Part shown: positions 23,887 to 32,945 of the stretch, one piece after another
How positions within the stretch are numbered: the stretch's first letter is position 1
How the letters are laid out: the number at the start of each line of letters is the position of its first letter
Source of the DNA: CAXMST01 sp963793415
GTDB lineage: Bacteria > Actinomycetota > Thermoleophilia > Solirubrobacterales > 70-9
Reading direction: 5' to 3'
DNA: 64,000 nt
Assembly (NCBI GenBank): GCA_963793415.1
Contig: CAWCAC010000002.1
Location: forward strand, 1,426,001-1,490,000
Made by a program: the position numbers and the translations under genes
The notes under the pieces: generated by a model
The model's input: the letters and a program-made list of their open reading frames with translations, nothing else
Database searches by the model: none
What the model was told of the DNA's origin: nothing

Positions 23887-24453
23887 GTGAGCAACGCACC
23901 TGACATTCATCGCACCGAGGTCAGCCGGGCCGTCAAGGCTGCCCGGAAGATCGATGCGAGTCAGGTGAGCGGGGCGGAGTCTTCCGGACGGCGGGGCGTG
24001 TCCACCAGGACCGAGGCCGGCACGGCCGAGCAGGCCGCCCGCCTGCGGATGGCGATCGCGCGGATGGCGCGCCGCCTGCGCCAGACCGCCTCGCAGGGGA
24101 CCGGGCACGAGCTCGGCGCCTCTTCGATCGCGGCATTGGCGACGGTCGAGCGGGCGGGGCCCCTGACCCCGAGCGAGCTCGCCGCCGCCGAGCGCGTCAA
24201 ACGGCCGACGGTCACGCGGATCGTCGCCCGCCTGGTCGAGGAAGGGATGGTCGACCGCGGCCCCGACCCCGAGGACGGCCGCTGCTCGTTGATCAGCATC
24301 ACGCCTGCCGGCAAGGATCTCCTCAAGAGGCTTCGCAACCGCAAGGACGCCTACCTGGCGCAGCGGCTCGAAGACCTCCCCGAGCGCGATGTCGCAACAC
24401 TGCGACGCGCCGCCGCGATCCTCGAGCGGATGCTCGAGGAGGAACCGGCTTGA
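23887..24453 (+). CDS. MarR-family transcriptional regulator (next to MFS exporter)
   Basis: The protein is 188 residues, GTG start. An extended polar N-terminus of about 50 residues precedes the MarR domain. The DNA-binding core is LTPSELAAAERVKRPTVTRIVARLVEEGMVDRGPDPEDGRCSLISIT, with the usual recognition helix and wing. Its stop overlaps the TTG start of the MFS gene, so both come from one transcript, starting at the predicted promoter at 23813. A MarR-exporter pair of this kind usually responds to a small toxic ligand that the exporter removes. Confidence 0.9.
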   Translation: MSNAPDIHRTEVSRAVKAARKIDASQVSGAESSGRRGVSTRTEAGTAEQAARLRMAIARMARRLRQTASQGTGHELGASSIAALATVERAGPLTPSELAAAERVKRPTVTRIVARLVEEGMVDRGPDPEDGRCSLISITPAGKDLLKRLRNRKDAYLAQRLEDLPERDVATLRRAAAILERMLEEEPA

Positions 24454-25790
24454 GCGCCGCCGCCAGACGATCCTTCGCAGCCCTATCCGTCCGTAACTAC
24501 CGCCTCTACTTCGGCGGCCAGATCGCATCGCTGGCCGGCAACTGGATGCAGATCGTCGCCGAGCTCTGGCTGATCCTCGAGCTCACCGACTCCGGTGCCG
24601 CCGTCGGGATCGCGACCGCGCTTCAGTTCACGGGCATCCTCGTCTTCGGCGCCTTCGGCGGCGCCCTTGCCGACCGCTTCGACAAGCGCAAGCTGCTGAT
24701 CGTCACGCAGACGGCGATGGCAGCGCCGGCACTGGCCCTGTTCGGCTTCTCGCTCGCCGGGGCAGCCGACGTGATCGTCGTCTACGCGCTGATCGCCGTC
24801 CGTGGCCTCGTGCTGGCGGTCGACAATCCGGCCCGCCAGGCGTTCGTGATCGAGATGGTCGGCCCCGAGCGGGTCGTCAACGCCGTCTCGCTCAACAGCA
24901 TCATCGTCCACTCGGCGCGGATCGCGGGGCCGGCGCTCGCCGGTGCCCTGATCGCGATCTGGGGCGTGACTCCCTGTTTCGCCGTCAACGCCTTCACGTT
25001 CGTGGCGATGATCGGCGCGCTGGTGCTGATGCGTCCCGCAGAGCTGCGCCGGCCCGAGCGAACGAGCGGCGAGGGCTACGGAATCGGCGACGCCTTCCGC
25101 CACGTGATGCGGACGCCGCAGCTGCGCACGCCGCTGCTGCTGATGGCGGCGCTCGGCACGCTCGGCTTCAACTTCCCGGTGATCATGCCGCTGCTCGCCC
25201 GGTTCAGCTTCGGCGGCGAGGTCGCCGCCTACTCGCTGCTGATGGTCGCGATGGGCGTTGGCGCGATCGCGGGCTCGCTGGTTACCGGCTCGCGGAGCTC
25301 ACTCGGGCCGCGCGTTACCGCCGCCGGCGCCGCTGCCTTCGGGATCGCCGCCCTGCTCGCGGCGGCCGCCCCGACGTTGGCGCTCGAGATGGCGGCGCTG
25401 GCGCTGCTCGGGGCTGCCTCGGTGACCTTCGCCGCCTCGATCAACACCGGCCTGCAGCTCGCCGCCGAGCCCGAGATGCGCGGCCGGGTGATGGCCCTCT
25501 ATTCGATCGTCTTCCTCGGTTCGACCCCGATCGGCGGTCCGATCGCCGGCTGGCTGGCGGAGGCCGTCTCACCGCGCGCCGCCCTGGTCATGGGCGGGGT
25601 CGCCGGGATCCTCGTCGCCGCGGCCGCCGTCGCCGCCCTGCGACCCGTGCCGTCGCGCGCCCGAGACGCTGAGCCGGCCGGTCGAGCCGGTCGAGCCGGC
25701 GCCGGAGCCGTCCACGGGCGAGCTGCTGGTCGCGGCAGCGGCAGTCGGAGCCGGCGGCGCGACGATCGCGCCCTCGGAGGAACGCGCTAG
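24450..25790 (+). CDS. MFS transporter (EntS/DHA3-type exporter)
   Basis: The protein is about 446 residues with some 10-12 membrane helices. Family features are the N-terminal FAALSVRNYRLYFGGQIASLAGNWMQ, the loop-2 motif GALADRFDKRKLLI, and DNPARQAFVIEMVG, as in the DHA3 efflux group. It is translated from TTG overlapping the marR stop. The last 45 residues are Arg/Gly-rich and have poor codon use; a shifted frame from about 25655 reads smoothly, so the C-terminus may be frameshifted. It overlaps the convergent MBL gene by 4 bases. Confidence 0.9.
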   Translation: MSAAARRSFAALSVRNYRLYFGGQIASLAGNWMQIVAELWLILELTDSGAAVGIATALQFTGILVFGAFGGALADRFDKRKLLIVTQTAMAAPALALFGFSLAGAADVIVVYALIAVRGLVLAVDNPARQAFVIEMVGPERVVNAVSLNSIIVHSARIAGPALAGALIAIWGVTPCFAVNAFTFVAMIGALVLMRPAELRRPERTSGEGYGIGDAFRHVMRTPQLRTPLLLMAALGTLGFNFPVIMPLLARFSFGGEVAAYSLLMVAMGVGAIAGSLVTGSRSSLGPRVTAAGAAAFGIAALLAAAAPTLALEMAALALLGAASVTFAASINTGLQLAAEPEMRGRVMALYSIVFLGSTPIGGPIAGWLAEAVSPRAALVMGGVAGILVAAAAVAALRPVPSRARDAEPAGRAGRAGAGAVHGRAAGRGSGSRSRRRDDRALGGTR

Positions 25791-26641
25791 GGGTGAGAGT
25801 GGGCGCCCGCGTAACGGCCGAACTCGACCGGATCGTGAGCGCAGAACATCGATACCTCACCGCCCGCAGCCCCGGGGCCGGCGGCAAGCTCGCGGAGGCG
25901 GTCCTGATTCGCGACCCGCTTGCGATGATCGATCTCGACGAGCAGCTGAAAAGCCTTGATCCCGACCGGCGGCTGCGGCGGGGTCAGCAGTTCGGCGTGA
26001 TGGAAGTACGAGTCGCCGCAGTGCAGCAGCCAGCCGCCGCCGTCGGCCTCATCCCGGCGGACGGCGATCGCCGAGTGGCCGCGGGTGTGGCCGACGAGCG
26101 GGACGATCGCGATCTCGACGTCGAGCCCCTCGACCGCACGGACGGAGTCGAACCCGAACCACTTGTCGCCGCCGGTCTCGTAGGGAACCCACTCGGGCCC
26201 GTGCGCCCACTGCGAAGGGATGTAGCGGAGCTTCTCGCGCATGCCGGGGTGTAGCGCGGCGTCCATCTCGCTCTTGAAGACGTGGACCTTGGCGGCCGGG
26301 AAGTCGCCGATACCGCCGGCGTGATCGACGTCGCAGTGGGTGAGCACGATGTGGCGGACGTCGGCCGGCTCGAAGCCGAGCGCGCGGATGCGCTCGATCG
26401 CGGTCTCCTCGACCCGGTACTCCGGCCTGACCACATATTTGAAGAAGGGACCGGTGCGCGCCGGGTTCGCGCAGTCGGCAGCGCCGAGGCCGGTGTCGAC
26501 GAGGACGATGCCGTCGTTCGACTCGATCGCGAGCACGTGGGCGACGAGGTGGGCGGGTTCGGCCCAGCCGCCGTTGTCGCTGAGTAGCTTCGCGTTGTAG
26601 GGGCACATCGACGCGCAGTTGAGGTGATGGATCTTCGCCAT
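25787..26641 (-). CDS. Metallo-beta-lactamase fold hydrolase (AHL lactonase-like)
   Basis: The protein is 284 residues from ATG 26641; a longer frame enters the upstream intergenic. The metal-binding loop is LTHCDVDHAGG, in which the second His of HxHxDH is Asp, a variant known among lactonase-like members. Other ligands are GHTRGHSAIA and the CGDSYFH Asp. An early VLVDTGLG strand is typical. It may open lactones such as acyl-homoserine lactones, or hydrolyse other esters; the true substrate is not indicated. Confidence 0.87.
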   Translation of the reverse strand: MAKIHHLNCASMCPYNAKLLSDNGGWAEPAHLVAHVLAIESNDGIVLVDTGLGAADCANPARTGPFFKYVVRPEYRVEETAIERIRALGFEPADVRHIVLTHCDVDHAGGIGDFPAAKVHVFKSEMDAALHPGMREKLRYIPSQWAHGPEWVPYETGGDKWFGFDSVRAVEGLDVEIAIVPLVGHTRGHSAIAVRRDEADGGGWLLHCGDSYFHHAELLTPPQPPVGIKAFQLLVEIDHRKRVANQDRLRELAAGPGAAGGEVSMFCAHDPVEFGRYAGAHSHP

Positions 26642-26741
26642 GGCGGCCACCCTATAGCCACGGTTCGCGCCCGACGCGGGCAAGTACCCGGAAAACTGAT
26701 GCTCTTGTCGGTCCCGGAGGGCAGGCATAGACTCGCCGATC

Positions 26742-27380
26742 GTGGCTGTGCATTCGGGAGCAGACAGCGACGATGACCTCGACCGAGCCGTTGTCGACGA
26801 GCCGACGCCGCTCGATCCCGGTGTCGTGCGAGGCGCCGCCGCGCGCTGGGACGGGACGCTCGACAAGACGCTGCGCGCCGCGGTCGTGCCCTACGGGTAC
26901 ACGGTCACGATCTGGGCGACCGGTGCCTATCTGATCAGGGACCAAAGCGACCCGGGAACCATCTTCGCTCATGCCCTGATGTTCATCTTCGGAGCATTGC
27001 TCGCCTTTGCGCTGCTGGCGTGGCTCTCGCAGCGGCGCCGCGCGCACGCAGGCCCGTCGGGGGACGAGCCGCTGCCGATCCACCCCGATTCCTCACATCC
27101 GATCCTGCTCTCGGGTCTGCACATCGTCGCCGCGGGGATTGCGTTCGGCGCCGGCGCCCTGGTCAAGATCGGCTTTGGCGAGTTCGCCTGGTTCCTGACG
27201 CCGTTCACGGTCACCGGCCTCTATCTGGCTCTTTCGAGCCTCGAGCTCGCGATGGCGATCGAGATGCACGGCCGTCGCGTCGCCTTTCGGCGCCGACCGC
27301 CGGCTGCGCCGGCTCCGGGTCCGGCTCCAGCTCTATCGCAGACGGAGCGCGCGCCGACCTCCGAAGACACCCGTGTGTGA
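26742..27380 (+). CDS. Hypothetical four-helix membrane protein
   Basis: The protein is 212 residues, GTG start. An acidic N-terminus of 45 residues is followed by four hydrophobic stretches: YGYTVTIWATGAYLI, then HALMFIFGALLAFALLAWL, LHIVAAGIAFGAGALV, and FLTPFTVTGLYLALSSLELAMAI. A Pro/Ala-rich cytoplasmic tail ends it. I do not recognise a family. No close neighbours on this strand suggest an operon. Confidence 0.65.
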   Translation: MAVHSGADSDDDLDRAVVDEPTPLDPGVVRGAAARWDGTLDKTLRAAVVPYGYTVTIWATGAYLIRDQSDPGTIFAHALMFIFGALLAFALLAWLSQRRRAHAGPSGDEPLPIHPDSSHPILLSGLHIVAAGIAFGAGALVKIGFGEFAWFLTPFTVTGLYLALSSLELAMAIEMHGRRVAFRRRPPAAPAPGPAPALSQTERAPTSEDTRV

Positions 27381-27440
27381 CGCAGCGCACACTGCGCCGC
27401 CGACTTGCCTACTCTCCGCATAGCGAGTATGGGGCAGAGG

Positions 27441-27501
27441 GGAGTCGCCGCAGCCGCGCGGCGGCCACGACCCGAGGGTCGGGCCGTCGCGCGGCGACTC
27501 C
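27441..27501. other. Long imperfect hairpin in the 27381-27990 intergenic region
   Basis: GGAGTCGCCGC (27441-27451) and GCGGCGACTCC (27491-27501) are perfect 11-bp complements. Between them further partial pairing is possible. It lies 60 bases after the membrane protein gene and may terminate it. The remaining 480 bases before the sigma factor gene hold no gene I can support. Confidence 0.55.
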
Positions 27502-27990
27502 TTGGGTGTGCGCTTGGGATGGCTGGGTTGTCAGCGCGGGCGAGGCTGCAGGGACGTAGGCGGATCCGTTTGCAGTGAGGGAGGGTGTTCGGGGTGGAGT
27601 TCGTCACTCCGGCGTGGGAGTGCGTGCGGGATCGGTGCGGATCCTCGGTGAGGCGGGGACGAAATATGCATTGACCACACATATCGCGGGCTTTCGATGT
27701 CTCGCCGGACGAGGGGACGATTGGCCGGAACTATTCCTGCCGTTTGGCATCTCGCCTCCGGATCGAGCCCCTCACCCTGGTCCGCGACCGACTCCGGGCC
27801 CTGCGGCCCGGTCCGACCCGCCAGTCCACTTCACCCTCACCGCAGACGGTCCCTGCGGCTCGGTTTGAACCCTGCGGCCCTCCGTATCTCCGCAATTTGC
27901 GGGCTTCTGCGGCAGGAACTGTCGCGTCGGTCCTTGAGCGGCGGCTAGGTTCGGGGCACCGGGAGGCGGTCCGGGGTTCGAGGGTTGAGG

Positions 27991-29535
27991 ATGAGTGAGG
28001 GTCAGGGCAGTCAGCTGATTGGGGAGCCGCGTCGAGAGGAGAGCGACGGCGAGCCCGCGAAGGCGCTCGGGTCTCGGCGGCCGGCGGTCCCGAACGGCCG
28101 CGCGCGGCTGCGGCTGGTGAAGCGGGCTCCGACCGGTGCGAGCTGGGACGAGCGCTGCGCGGCGCTGTTCGAGGATCTGCGCAAGCCAGCCCGGGTGATG
28201 GTCCACCGCGCCTTCGGGCGGGCGTTCTCCCCGGAGGAGGTCGAGGACGTCTATTCGAACGCGTGGGCCTCGACGCTGGCAGCGCTGCGGGGGCGGGAGA
28301 CATCGATGAGCGACGACGAGTTGCGCTCCTACCTGCTCACCGCCGTCGCCAACCATGCCTCGAAGGAGATGCGGAGGCGCTCCCGCAAGCCGGCCGGAGC
28401 GCTCGACGACGTCCACGCTCAGGTGCTGTCCGACCCGCACCAGCTCTCCCCGGACGAGCGGGCGACGGGATCGGAGACGAGCTCGCAGGCGCGTGACGTG
28501 CTCTCGAGCCTGCCGCCGCGCCGGCGTGCGGTGATGCTGCTCCGCTACGGCTGGGGCCTGGAGCCGAAGGAGGTCTGCCGGCTGATCGAGGGGCTGTCGC
28601 CGCGCGCGTATCGCAAGGAGGTCACGCGCGGGGTCGAGGAGATGATCGCCCGCTTCCGACAGCTCGAGCGGGGGGAGTGGTGTGAGTCGCGGGAGCCGCT
28701 GATTCGCGACTACGTGGCCGGCACGGCAGACGCCGAGGGCCGCCGGCAGGCGGTCGAGCACGTCTCGCATTGCCGCCGCTGCGGCGAGCTCGTCAACAGG
28801 CTCCACAAGGGGCTGCACGAGTTTGGCGGTGGGGCCGTCGCCTGGACCGCCGTCGCCGGGACGATCGGCGGCCGCGAGCACGCGCTCGGCGATCGGCTCG
28901 CCTCGCTCTTCGACCGCGGCCGCGAGAGCGCCGCCTCGATTTCCTCGAGCGCGAGCGAGACCTCGGCGACGGCGACTGGATCGGCCTTTGCCGCCGGCGG
29001 TCGCGGTGCCGGGGCGGCGGGCGCGAGCCTGCTCGCCAAGCTCGCCGGACTCGGGGCCGCGGGCAAGGTTGCGATCGCCTGCGTTGGCGCCGGCGCGATC
29101 GGTGGCGCCTGCCTGGCGACCGGCGTCGTCCCCGGACCCGGGGCTGTGGGATCTGACAACGACCGCCCGCCCGTCTCGGTCTCTCTCGACCCGCGCGGGA
29201 TCGCGGTCGGCATCGCCACGCGAGCCGAGGCTGCCGGGGCAGAGGCCGAGGCGGAGCGCACCGCGCAGCGTCTCGTCGCAATCGAGCGCCGCGAGCGCCG
29301 GCAGCTTCGCGAGCAGCGACAGGCCAAGCGTCGCCGGAGCGAGGCGACGGGCGCGGCCACCGTCGACGGCGCCACCGATTACGCGGGAGCGCCGGCCACG
29401 TCTCCGGCGCCGACAGCTCCCGCGTCCGAGCAGGAGTTCGGGCTGCCGTCGGCGGTGGCCCCGCCGACGAGCGCGCCCGGGCCCGGCGACAGCGGCGCAA
29501 CGGCGGGCGATGTCGCGACCGAGTTCGGCCCGTGA
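27991..29535 (+). CDS. ECF-type sigma factor fused to a zinc-binding anti-sigma-like and transmembrane module
   Basis: The protein is 514 residues from ATG 27991. Residues about 45-115 form sigma region 2 (VMVHRAFGRAFSPEEVEDVYSNAW) and 160-215 region 4 (LSSLPPRRRAVMLLRYGWGL). Residues 257-264 carry HxxxCxxC (H257, C261, C264), the zinc motif of ZAS anti-sigma factors. A single membrane helix lies at about 358-378, then an extracytoplasmic Ala/Glu/Arg-rich coiled region and Pro-rich tail. This resembles actinobacterial ECF groups with fused membrane anti-sigma domains. It would be released or activated by an external signal; the signal is unknown. Confidence 0.85.
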   Translation: MSEGQGSQLIGEPRREESDGEPAKALGSRRPAVPNGRARLRLVKRAPTGASWDERCAALFEDLRKPARVMVHRAFGRAFSPEEVEDVYSNAWASTLAALRGRETSMSDDELRSYLLTAVANHASKEMRRRSRKPAGALDDVHAQVLSDPHQLSPDERATGSETSSQARDVLSSLPPRRRAVMLLRYGWGLEPKEVCRLIEGLSPRAYRKEVTRGVEEMIARFRQLERGEWCESREPLIRDYVAGTADAEGRRQAVEHVSHCRRCGELVNRLHKGLHEFGGGAVAWTAVAGTIGGREHALGDRLASLFDRGRESAASISSSASETSATATGSAFAAGGRGAGAAGASLLAKLAGLGAAGKVAIACVGAGAIGGACLATGVVPGPGAVGSDNDRPPVSVSLDPRGIAVGIATRAEAAGAEAEAERTAQRLVAIERRERRQLREQRQAKRRRSEATGAATVDGATDYAGAPATSPAPTAPASEQEFGLPSAVAPPTSAPGPGDSGATAGDVATEFGP

Positions 29536-29579
29536 GCCTCCCGGTGGCCAAAGCCCGGCCGGGCGAATAGGATCGGCCG

Positions 29580-30500
29580 ATGCCCGGATCTCTCGAAGGC
29601 AAGGTCTTCTTCATCACGGGCGGCGCCCGTGGAATCGGCGCCGCGGTCGCGGCGGAAGCAGCGAGTCGCGGCGCGCGGATCGCCCTCACCGGCCTCGAGC
29701 CGGACGAGCTGGCGGCGGTCGCCTCATCGCTGGGCTCGGGACACATTCACCGCGAGTGCGATGTCACCGACTACGGCTCTGTGCAGGCTGCGGTGGCGGC
29801 AACTGTGGACGAGTTCGGCGGCATCGACATGGTGCTCGCCAACGCCGGCATCGCCACCTACGGCTCGGTCGAGACGACGCCGCCGGAGGCCTTCGACGAG
29901 ATCATCGACATCAACGTCAACGGCGTCCACCGGACCGTCCATGCGACGCTGCCACATCTACTCGCGAGCCGGGGTTGGGTCGGGATCCTGGGCTCGATCG
30001 CGTCGTTCGCGGCGCTGCCGGGATCGGCGCCCTACAACGCTTCGAAGGCCGGGGTCGAGCTCTACAACCGGGCGCTGAGGGCCGAGGTCGGCTGGCGCGG
30101 CGTCTGCGCGGCAACGGTTCATCCTTCGTGGATCGACACCGACCTCGTCCGCGAGGTGGACTCGGACCTGGGCAGCTTCGGCGAGCTGCGGAGCCGGCTG
30201 CCCTGGCCGGTCAAGGCGACGACTTCGGTCGAGGTCTGCGCGAGGACGATCGTCGACGGGGCGGAGGCTCGCAAGGACAGGATCTTCATCCCGCGCGCGG
30301 CGCGGCTCGTGTTCTGGGCGCGGAACCTGCTCAACAGCAGCATCGGCGAGCGTCAGCTGGCGCGGGACGCACACGAGCTGATCCCGAGGATGGACGCCGA
30401 GGTTGCGGCTCTCGGGCGAACGATGAGCGCCCGCAGCGCGGCGATCAACCACGTCGAGGTGGCGCCCGACCCGGTCACGAGCCCGGCGTCGGGCGACTGA
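29580..30500 (+). CDS. Short-chain dehydrogenase/reductase (SDR)
   Basis: The protein is 306 residues. The cofactor motif GGARGIGAAVA, the Asp of CDVTD, the LANAG motif and the catalytic Ser139, Tyr152 and Lys156 (YNASK) are all present, so it is a classical NAD(P)-dependent oxidoreductase. A C-terminal extension with RLVFWARNLLNSS is like SDRs acting on lipids or steroids. The substrate cannot be named. It starts 44 bases after the sigma fusion gene on the same strand. Confidence 0.9.
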   Translation: MPGSLEGKVFFITGGARGIGAAVAAEAASRGARIALTGLEPDELAAVASSLGSGHIHRECDVTDYGSVQAAVAATVDEFGGIDMVLANAGIATYGSVETTPPEAFDEIIDINVNGVHRTVHATLPHLLASRGWVGILGSIASFAALPGSAPYNASKAGVELYNRALRAEVGWRGVCAATVHPSWIDTDLVREVDSDLGSFGELRSRLPWPVKATTSVEVCARTIVDGAEARKDRIFIPRAARLVFWARNLLNSSIGERQLARDAHELIPRMDAEVAALGRTMSARSAAINHVEVAPDPVTSPASGD

Positions 30501-30516
30501 CGCCGCGCAGCCCGGC

Positions 30517-30966
30517 TCAGCCGGGCGGTTGCGTCGGCAGCGTGAAACCCGGCCCGGAGGCGTCGTCGGGCGCGTCGCACATGATCAGCCGCGAGTCCGC
30601 GAGCGCGGCGCTCCGGTGCGGTGTGATCGCCAGGTATTCGGGGTTGAGGGCCATCTCGATGAAGGCCTGGCGACTCGGGTAGCTGACGAGCATCGCGACG
30701 TCCCACTCCTCGGCCTCGGGCCCGATCACGACCGACGAGACCGGCGCGCCCCAGGTCGGGGAGCCGCCGACGCCCTCGACGAACTGCTGCGCCAGGCCTG
30801 CGTAGCGGGCGTAGGCCTCGGCGCCGCTGCAGGGCTCGGCATCGAAGTCGTCGGGGTAGTCCGCCTGCTCGGCGAACCGCAGCAGGTTGAGCATCACGAT
30901 CGGCTTGCCGCTCGTGTCGCCGGCCAGTGCCTCGACCTGTGCGCGTGTGGGCTCGATGCTCCCCAT
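30517..30966 (-). CDS. DUF1330-like / ABM-fold small protein
   Basis: The protein is 149 residues. It has the ferredoxin-like alpha-beta barrel outline of DUF1330: KPIVMLNLLRFAEQADY, AEAYARYAGLAQQFVE, WDVAMLVSYPSRQAFIEMALNPEYLAITPHR, then the end. The family function is unknown; members often sit near catabolic genes. The gene is convergent with the SDR and divergent from the secreted repeat proteins. Confidence 0.8.
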   Translation of the reverse strand: MGSIEPTRAQVEALAGDTSGKPIVMLNLLRFAEQADYPDDFDAEPCSGAEAYARYAGLAQQFVEGVGGSPTWGAPVSSVVIGPEAEEWDVAMLVSYPSRQAFIEMALNPEYLAITPHRSAALADSRLIMCDAPDDASGPGFTLPTQPPG

Positions 30967-31061
30967 GTCCAGTAACCCTATTCAGCTGCGCCTCGGGCCG
31001 CCGTGCCGGCATGCCGAGCGTGTAACCATGTAGGGACATGGGGCTTGTCAAAAGGGGAAAC

Positions 31062-32042
31062 ATGCGCTGGATCTCACGGGTAGCGGTGGTCGTGGCAACG
31101 ATCGCCGCCCTGATCGCCGTCGATGCCGGAACCGCGCTGGGACAGGAGGCGCTGGTCTGCCGCAAGCGTGAGAAGAAGCTCGGCAACGAGAGCCAGAAGA
31201 CGGTGCTCGGCAATCGCGACGACGTCGTCAACGCCGGCGACGGCGACGACATCCTGATCGGCGGCGGCGGTGACGACATTCTCAACGGCGGCAAGGGCGA
31301 CGACATCGTGATCGGCGGCAAGGGCAACGACGTCGTCTGCGGCGGTCTCGGCGACGACGAGGTCGAGGGCAGCACCGGCAACGATCAGCTCTTCGGCGAG
31401 GAGGACAATGACCTGCTGATCCCCGGACCCGGCGACGACTACGCGCTCGGCAGTGCCGGCCGCGACGAGGTGCGCGGCTACGGGATCGTCAACGGCGTCA
31501 TCGTCGCCGACGGTATCGACACGATCGACGGCGGCCACACTCAGGACCGTGTCATCGCCGGTGGATTCGACATCGTGCTCGGCGGCTCCGAGGACGACGT
31601 GCTGACGACGGCGACGCCGCTGCTCGGCGTCCAGAAGATGGACGGCGGCTACCAGACCGACAGGATCACCGGATCGCAGGTGGCGGACGGCTTGATCCTC
31701 GGCGATGTCGGCGACGACGTGATCAAGGGCCTGGGTGGCGACGACGTCATCGACGGCGGCGAGTCGAACGACGACATCTCGGGCGGGCCCGGCAACGACA
31801 CGATCAACGGCAACGTCGGCAGCGACAAGATCCATGGCGACGAGGGCGACGACGAGCTCTTCGGCGACGGCGGCCGTGACACGATCTTCGGCGACCTCGG
31901 CACCGACTTCCTCTCGGGGGGTAGCGAGAACGACGTCCTTCAGGGCTCGCCTTCGCCGGTCTCGGCCGAGCGCGACACCTGCGAGGGCGGGACCGGTCGC
32001 GACGCGATCTCCAACTGTCTCTTCTCCACCGATCGCCGATGA
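31062..32042 (+). CDS. Secreted calcium-binding Gly/Asp (RTX-like) repeat protein 1
   Basis: The protein is 326 residues from ATG 31062 (AGGGG upstream); ATG 31038 is an alternative. A signal peptide (MRWISRVAVVVATIAALIAV, cleavage near ALGQE) is followed by a CRKREKKLGN segment. Many nonapeptide-like units of the form GGxGxDxu follow (GDGDDILIGGGGDDILNGGKGDD), which form a calcium-filled beta-roll in RTX proteins. No type I secretion signal or enzyme domain is seen. The next gene is a tandem paralogue overlapping by ATGA. Confidence 0.88.
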   Translation: MRWISRVAVVVATIAALIAVDAGTALGQEALVCRKREKKLGNESQKTVLGNRDDVVNAGDGDDILIGGGGDDILNGGKGDDIVIGGKGNDVVCGGLGDDEVEGSTGNDQLFGEEDNDLLIPGPGDDYALGSAGRDEVRGYGIVNGVIVADGIDTIDGGHTQDRVIAGGFDIVLGGSEDDVLTTATPLLGVQKMDGGYQTDRITGSQVADGLILGDVGDDVIKGLGGDDVIDGGESNDDISGGPGNDTINGNVGSDKIHGDEGDDELFGDGGRDTIFGDLGTDFLSGGSENDVLQGSPSPVSAERDTCEGGTGRDAISNCLFSTDRR

Positions 32043-32917
32043 GCGATCGCCTACGGGCGCTCCTGCCCGTTCTCGCAATCCTGGTCTCGATCGCTGCGGT
32101 CGACGCAGTACCGGCATCCGCGCAGGAGTCGCTGATCTGCCGCATGCGGGACAAGCTCCTCGGCAACGGCAACAACCACAAGGACTTCGGGCCCGGTCGT
32201 GACATCGTCAACGGCGGTGGCGGCCGCGACGTGCTGCGCGGCGGGCCGGGCAACGACATCATCGTCGGCGGTCGCGGCAACGACACGGTCTATGGCGGGC
32301 CCGGCAATGACATCGTCTGCGGCGGGATCGGTAACGACAAGGTCTACGGGGACGAGGGCGACGACCAGCTCTTCGGCGAGGAGGCCAACGACATCCTCCA
32401 TCCTGGCCCCGGCGACGACTACGCGCTCGGCTCGGCCGGCCGCGACCGCGTCTACGGATGGGGCCGTGCCAAGGGCGGCTACACGGAGGACGGTGAGGAC
32501 ACGATCGACGGCGGCCACACGCAGGACAGGGTCGAGGCGGGCGGTGCCGACATCGTGCTCGGCGGCTCCGAGGACGACATCCTCTCGACGCGCACCCCGG
32601 CGATCGCGCCCGAGTACATGAACGGCGGCTACCACGACGACCGGATCACGGGTTCGGATGCGGACGACCTGATCTTCGGCGACCTCGGCGACGACGTGAT
32701 CCGCGGGCTCGGCGGCAACGATGTGCTGCGCGGCGAGGAGTCCTTCGACAAGATCTTCGGCGGCCTCGGCAACGACTTCCTCTACGGCGCGACGAACGCC
32801 GACTTCCTCTCGGGTGGGCCGGGCAGCGACCTCTGCAACGGCGGTGGCCCCGGGCCCAACGCGAGGCCAGGCGATCGCTCCGACGGCAGCTGCGAGCGCA
32901 AGGTCGACCTGCCCTAG
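32039..32917 (+). CDS. Secreted calcium-binding Gly/Asp (RTX-like) repeat protein 2
   Basis: The protein is 292 residues and a paralogue of the preceding gene. It has a signal peptide (LRALLPVLAILVSIAAVDA, cleavage near ASAQE), the same ICRMRDKLLGN cysteine-bearing segment, and the same order of repeat blocks: GNDIVCGGIGNDKVYGDEGD, DQLFGEEAND, GPGDDYALGSAGRDRVYGWG, TIDGGHTQDRV and IVLGGSEDDIL. It starts within the stop of gene 1. A conserved cysteine near each end suggests a disulfide closing the roll. Confidence 0.88.
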   Translation: MSDRLRALLPVLAILVSIAAVDAVPASAQESLICRMRDKLLGNGNNHKDFGPGRDIVNGGGGRDVLRGGPGNDIIVGGRGNDTVYGGPGNDIVCGGIGNDKVYGDEGDDQLFGEEANDILHPGPGDDYALGSAGRDRVYGWGRAKGGYTEDGEDTIDGGHTQDRVEAGGADIVLGGSEDDILSTRTPAIAPEYMNGGYHDDRITGSDADDLIFGDLGDDVIRGLGGNDVLRGEESFDKIFGGLGNDFLYGATNADFLSGGPGSDLCNGGGPGPNARPGDRSDGSCERKVDLP

Positions 32918-32945
32918 AACGGCGCCCCGGGCGCCAGGCGTCCGC

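Noticed and set aside
27381..27990. Possible small genes or a promoter (TTGACC at 27671) in the 610-base gap before the sigma fusion gene
   Set aside because: No -10 match at proper spacing and no coding-like frame; only the hairpin at 27441-27501 is supported.
31200..32860. Regularly repeated GGCGACGA-type sequence
   Set aside because: This is codon-level repetition for Gly/Asp repeats, not a CRISPR array or a DNA repeat.
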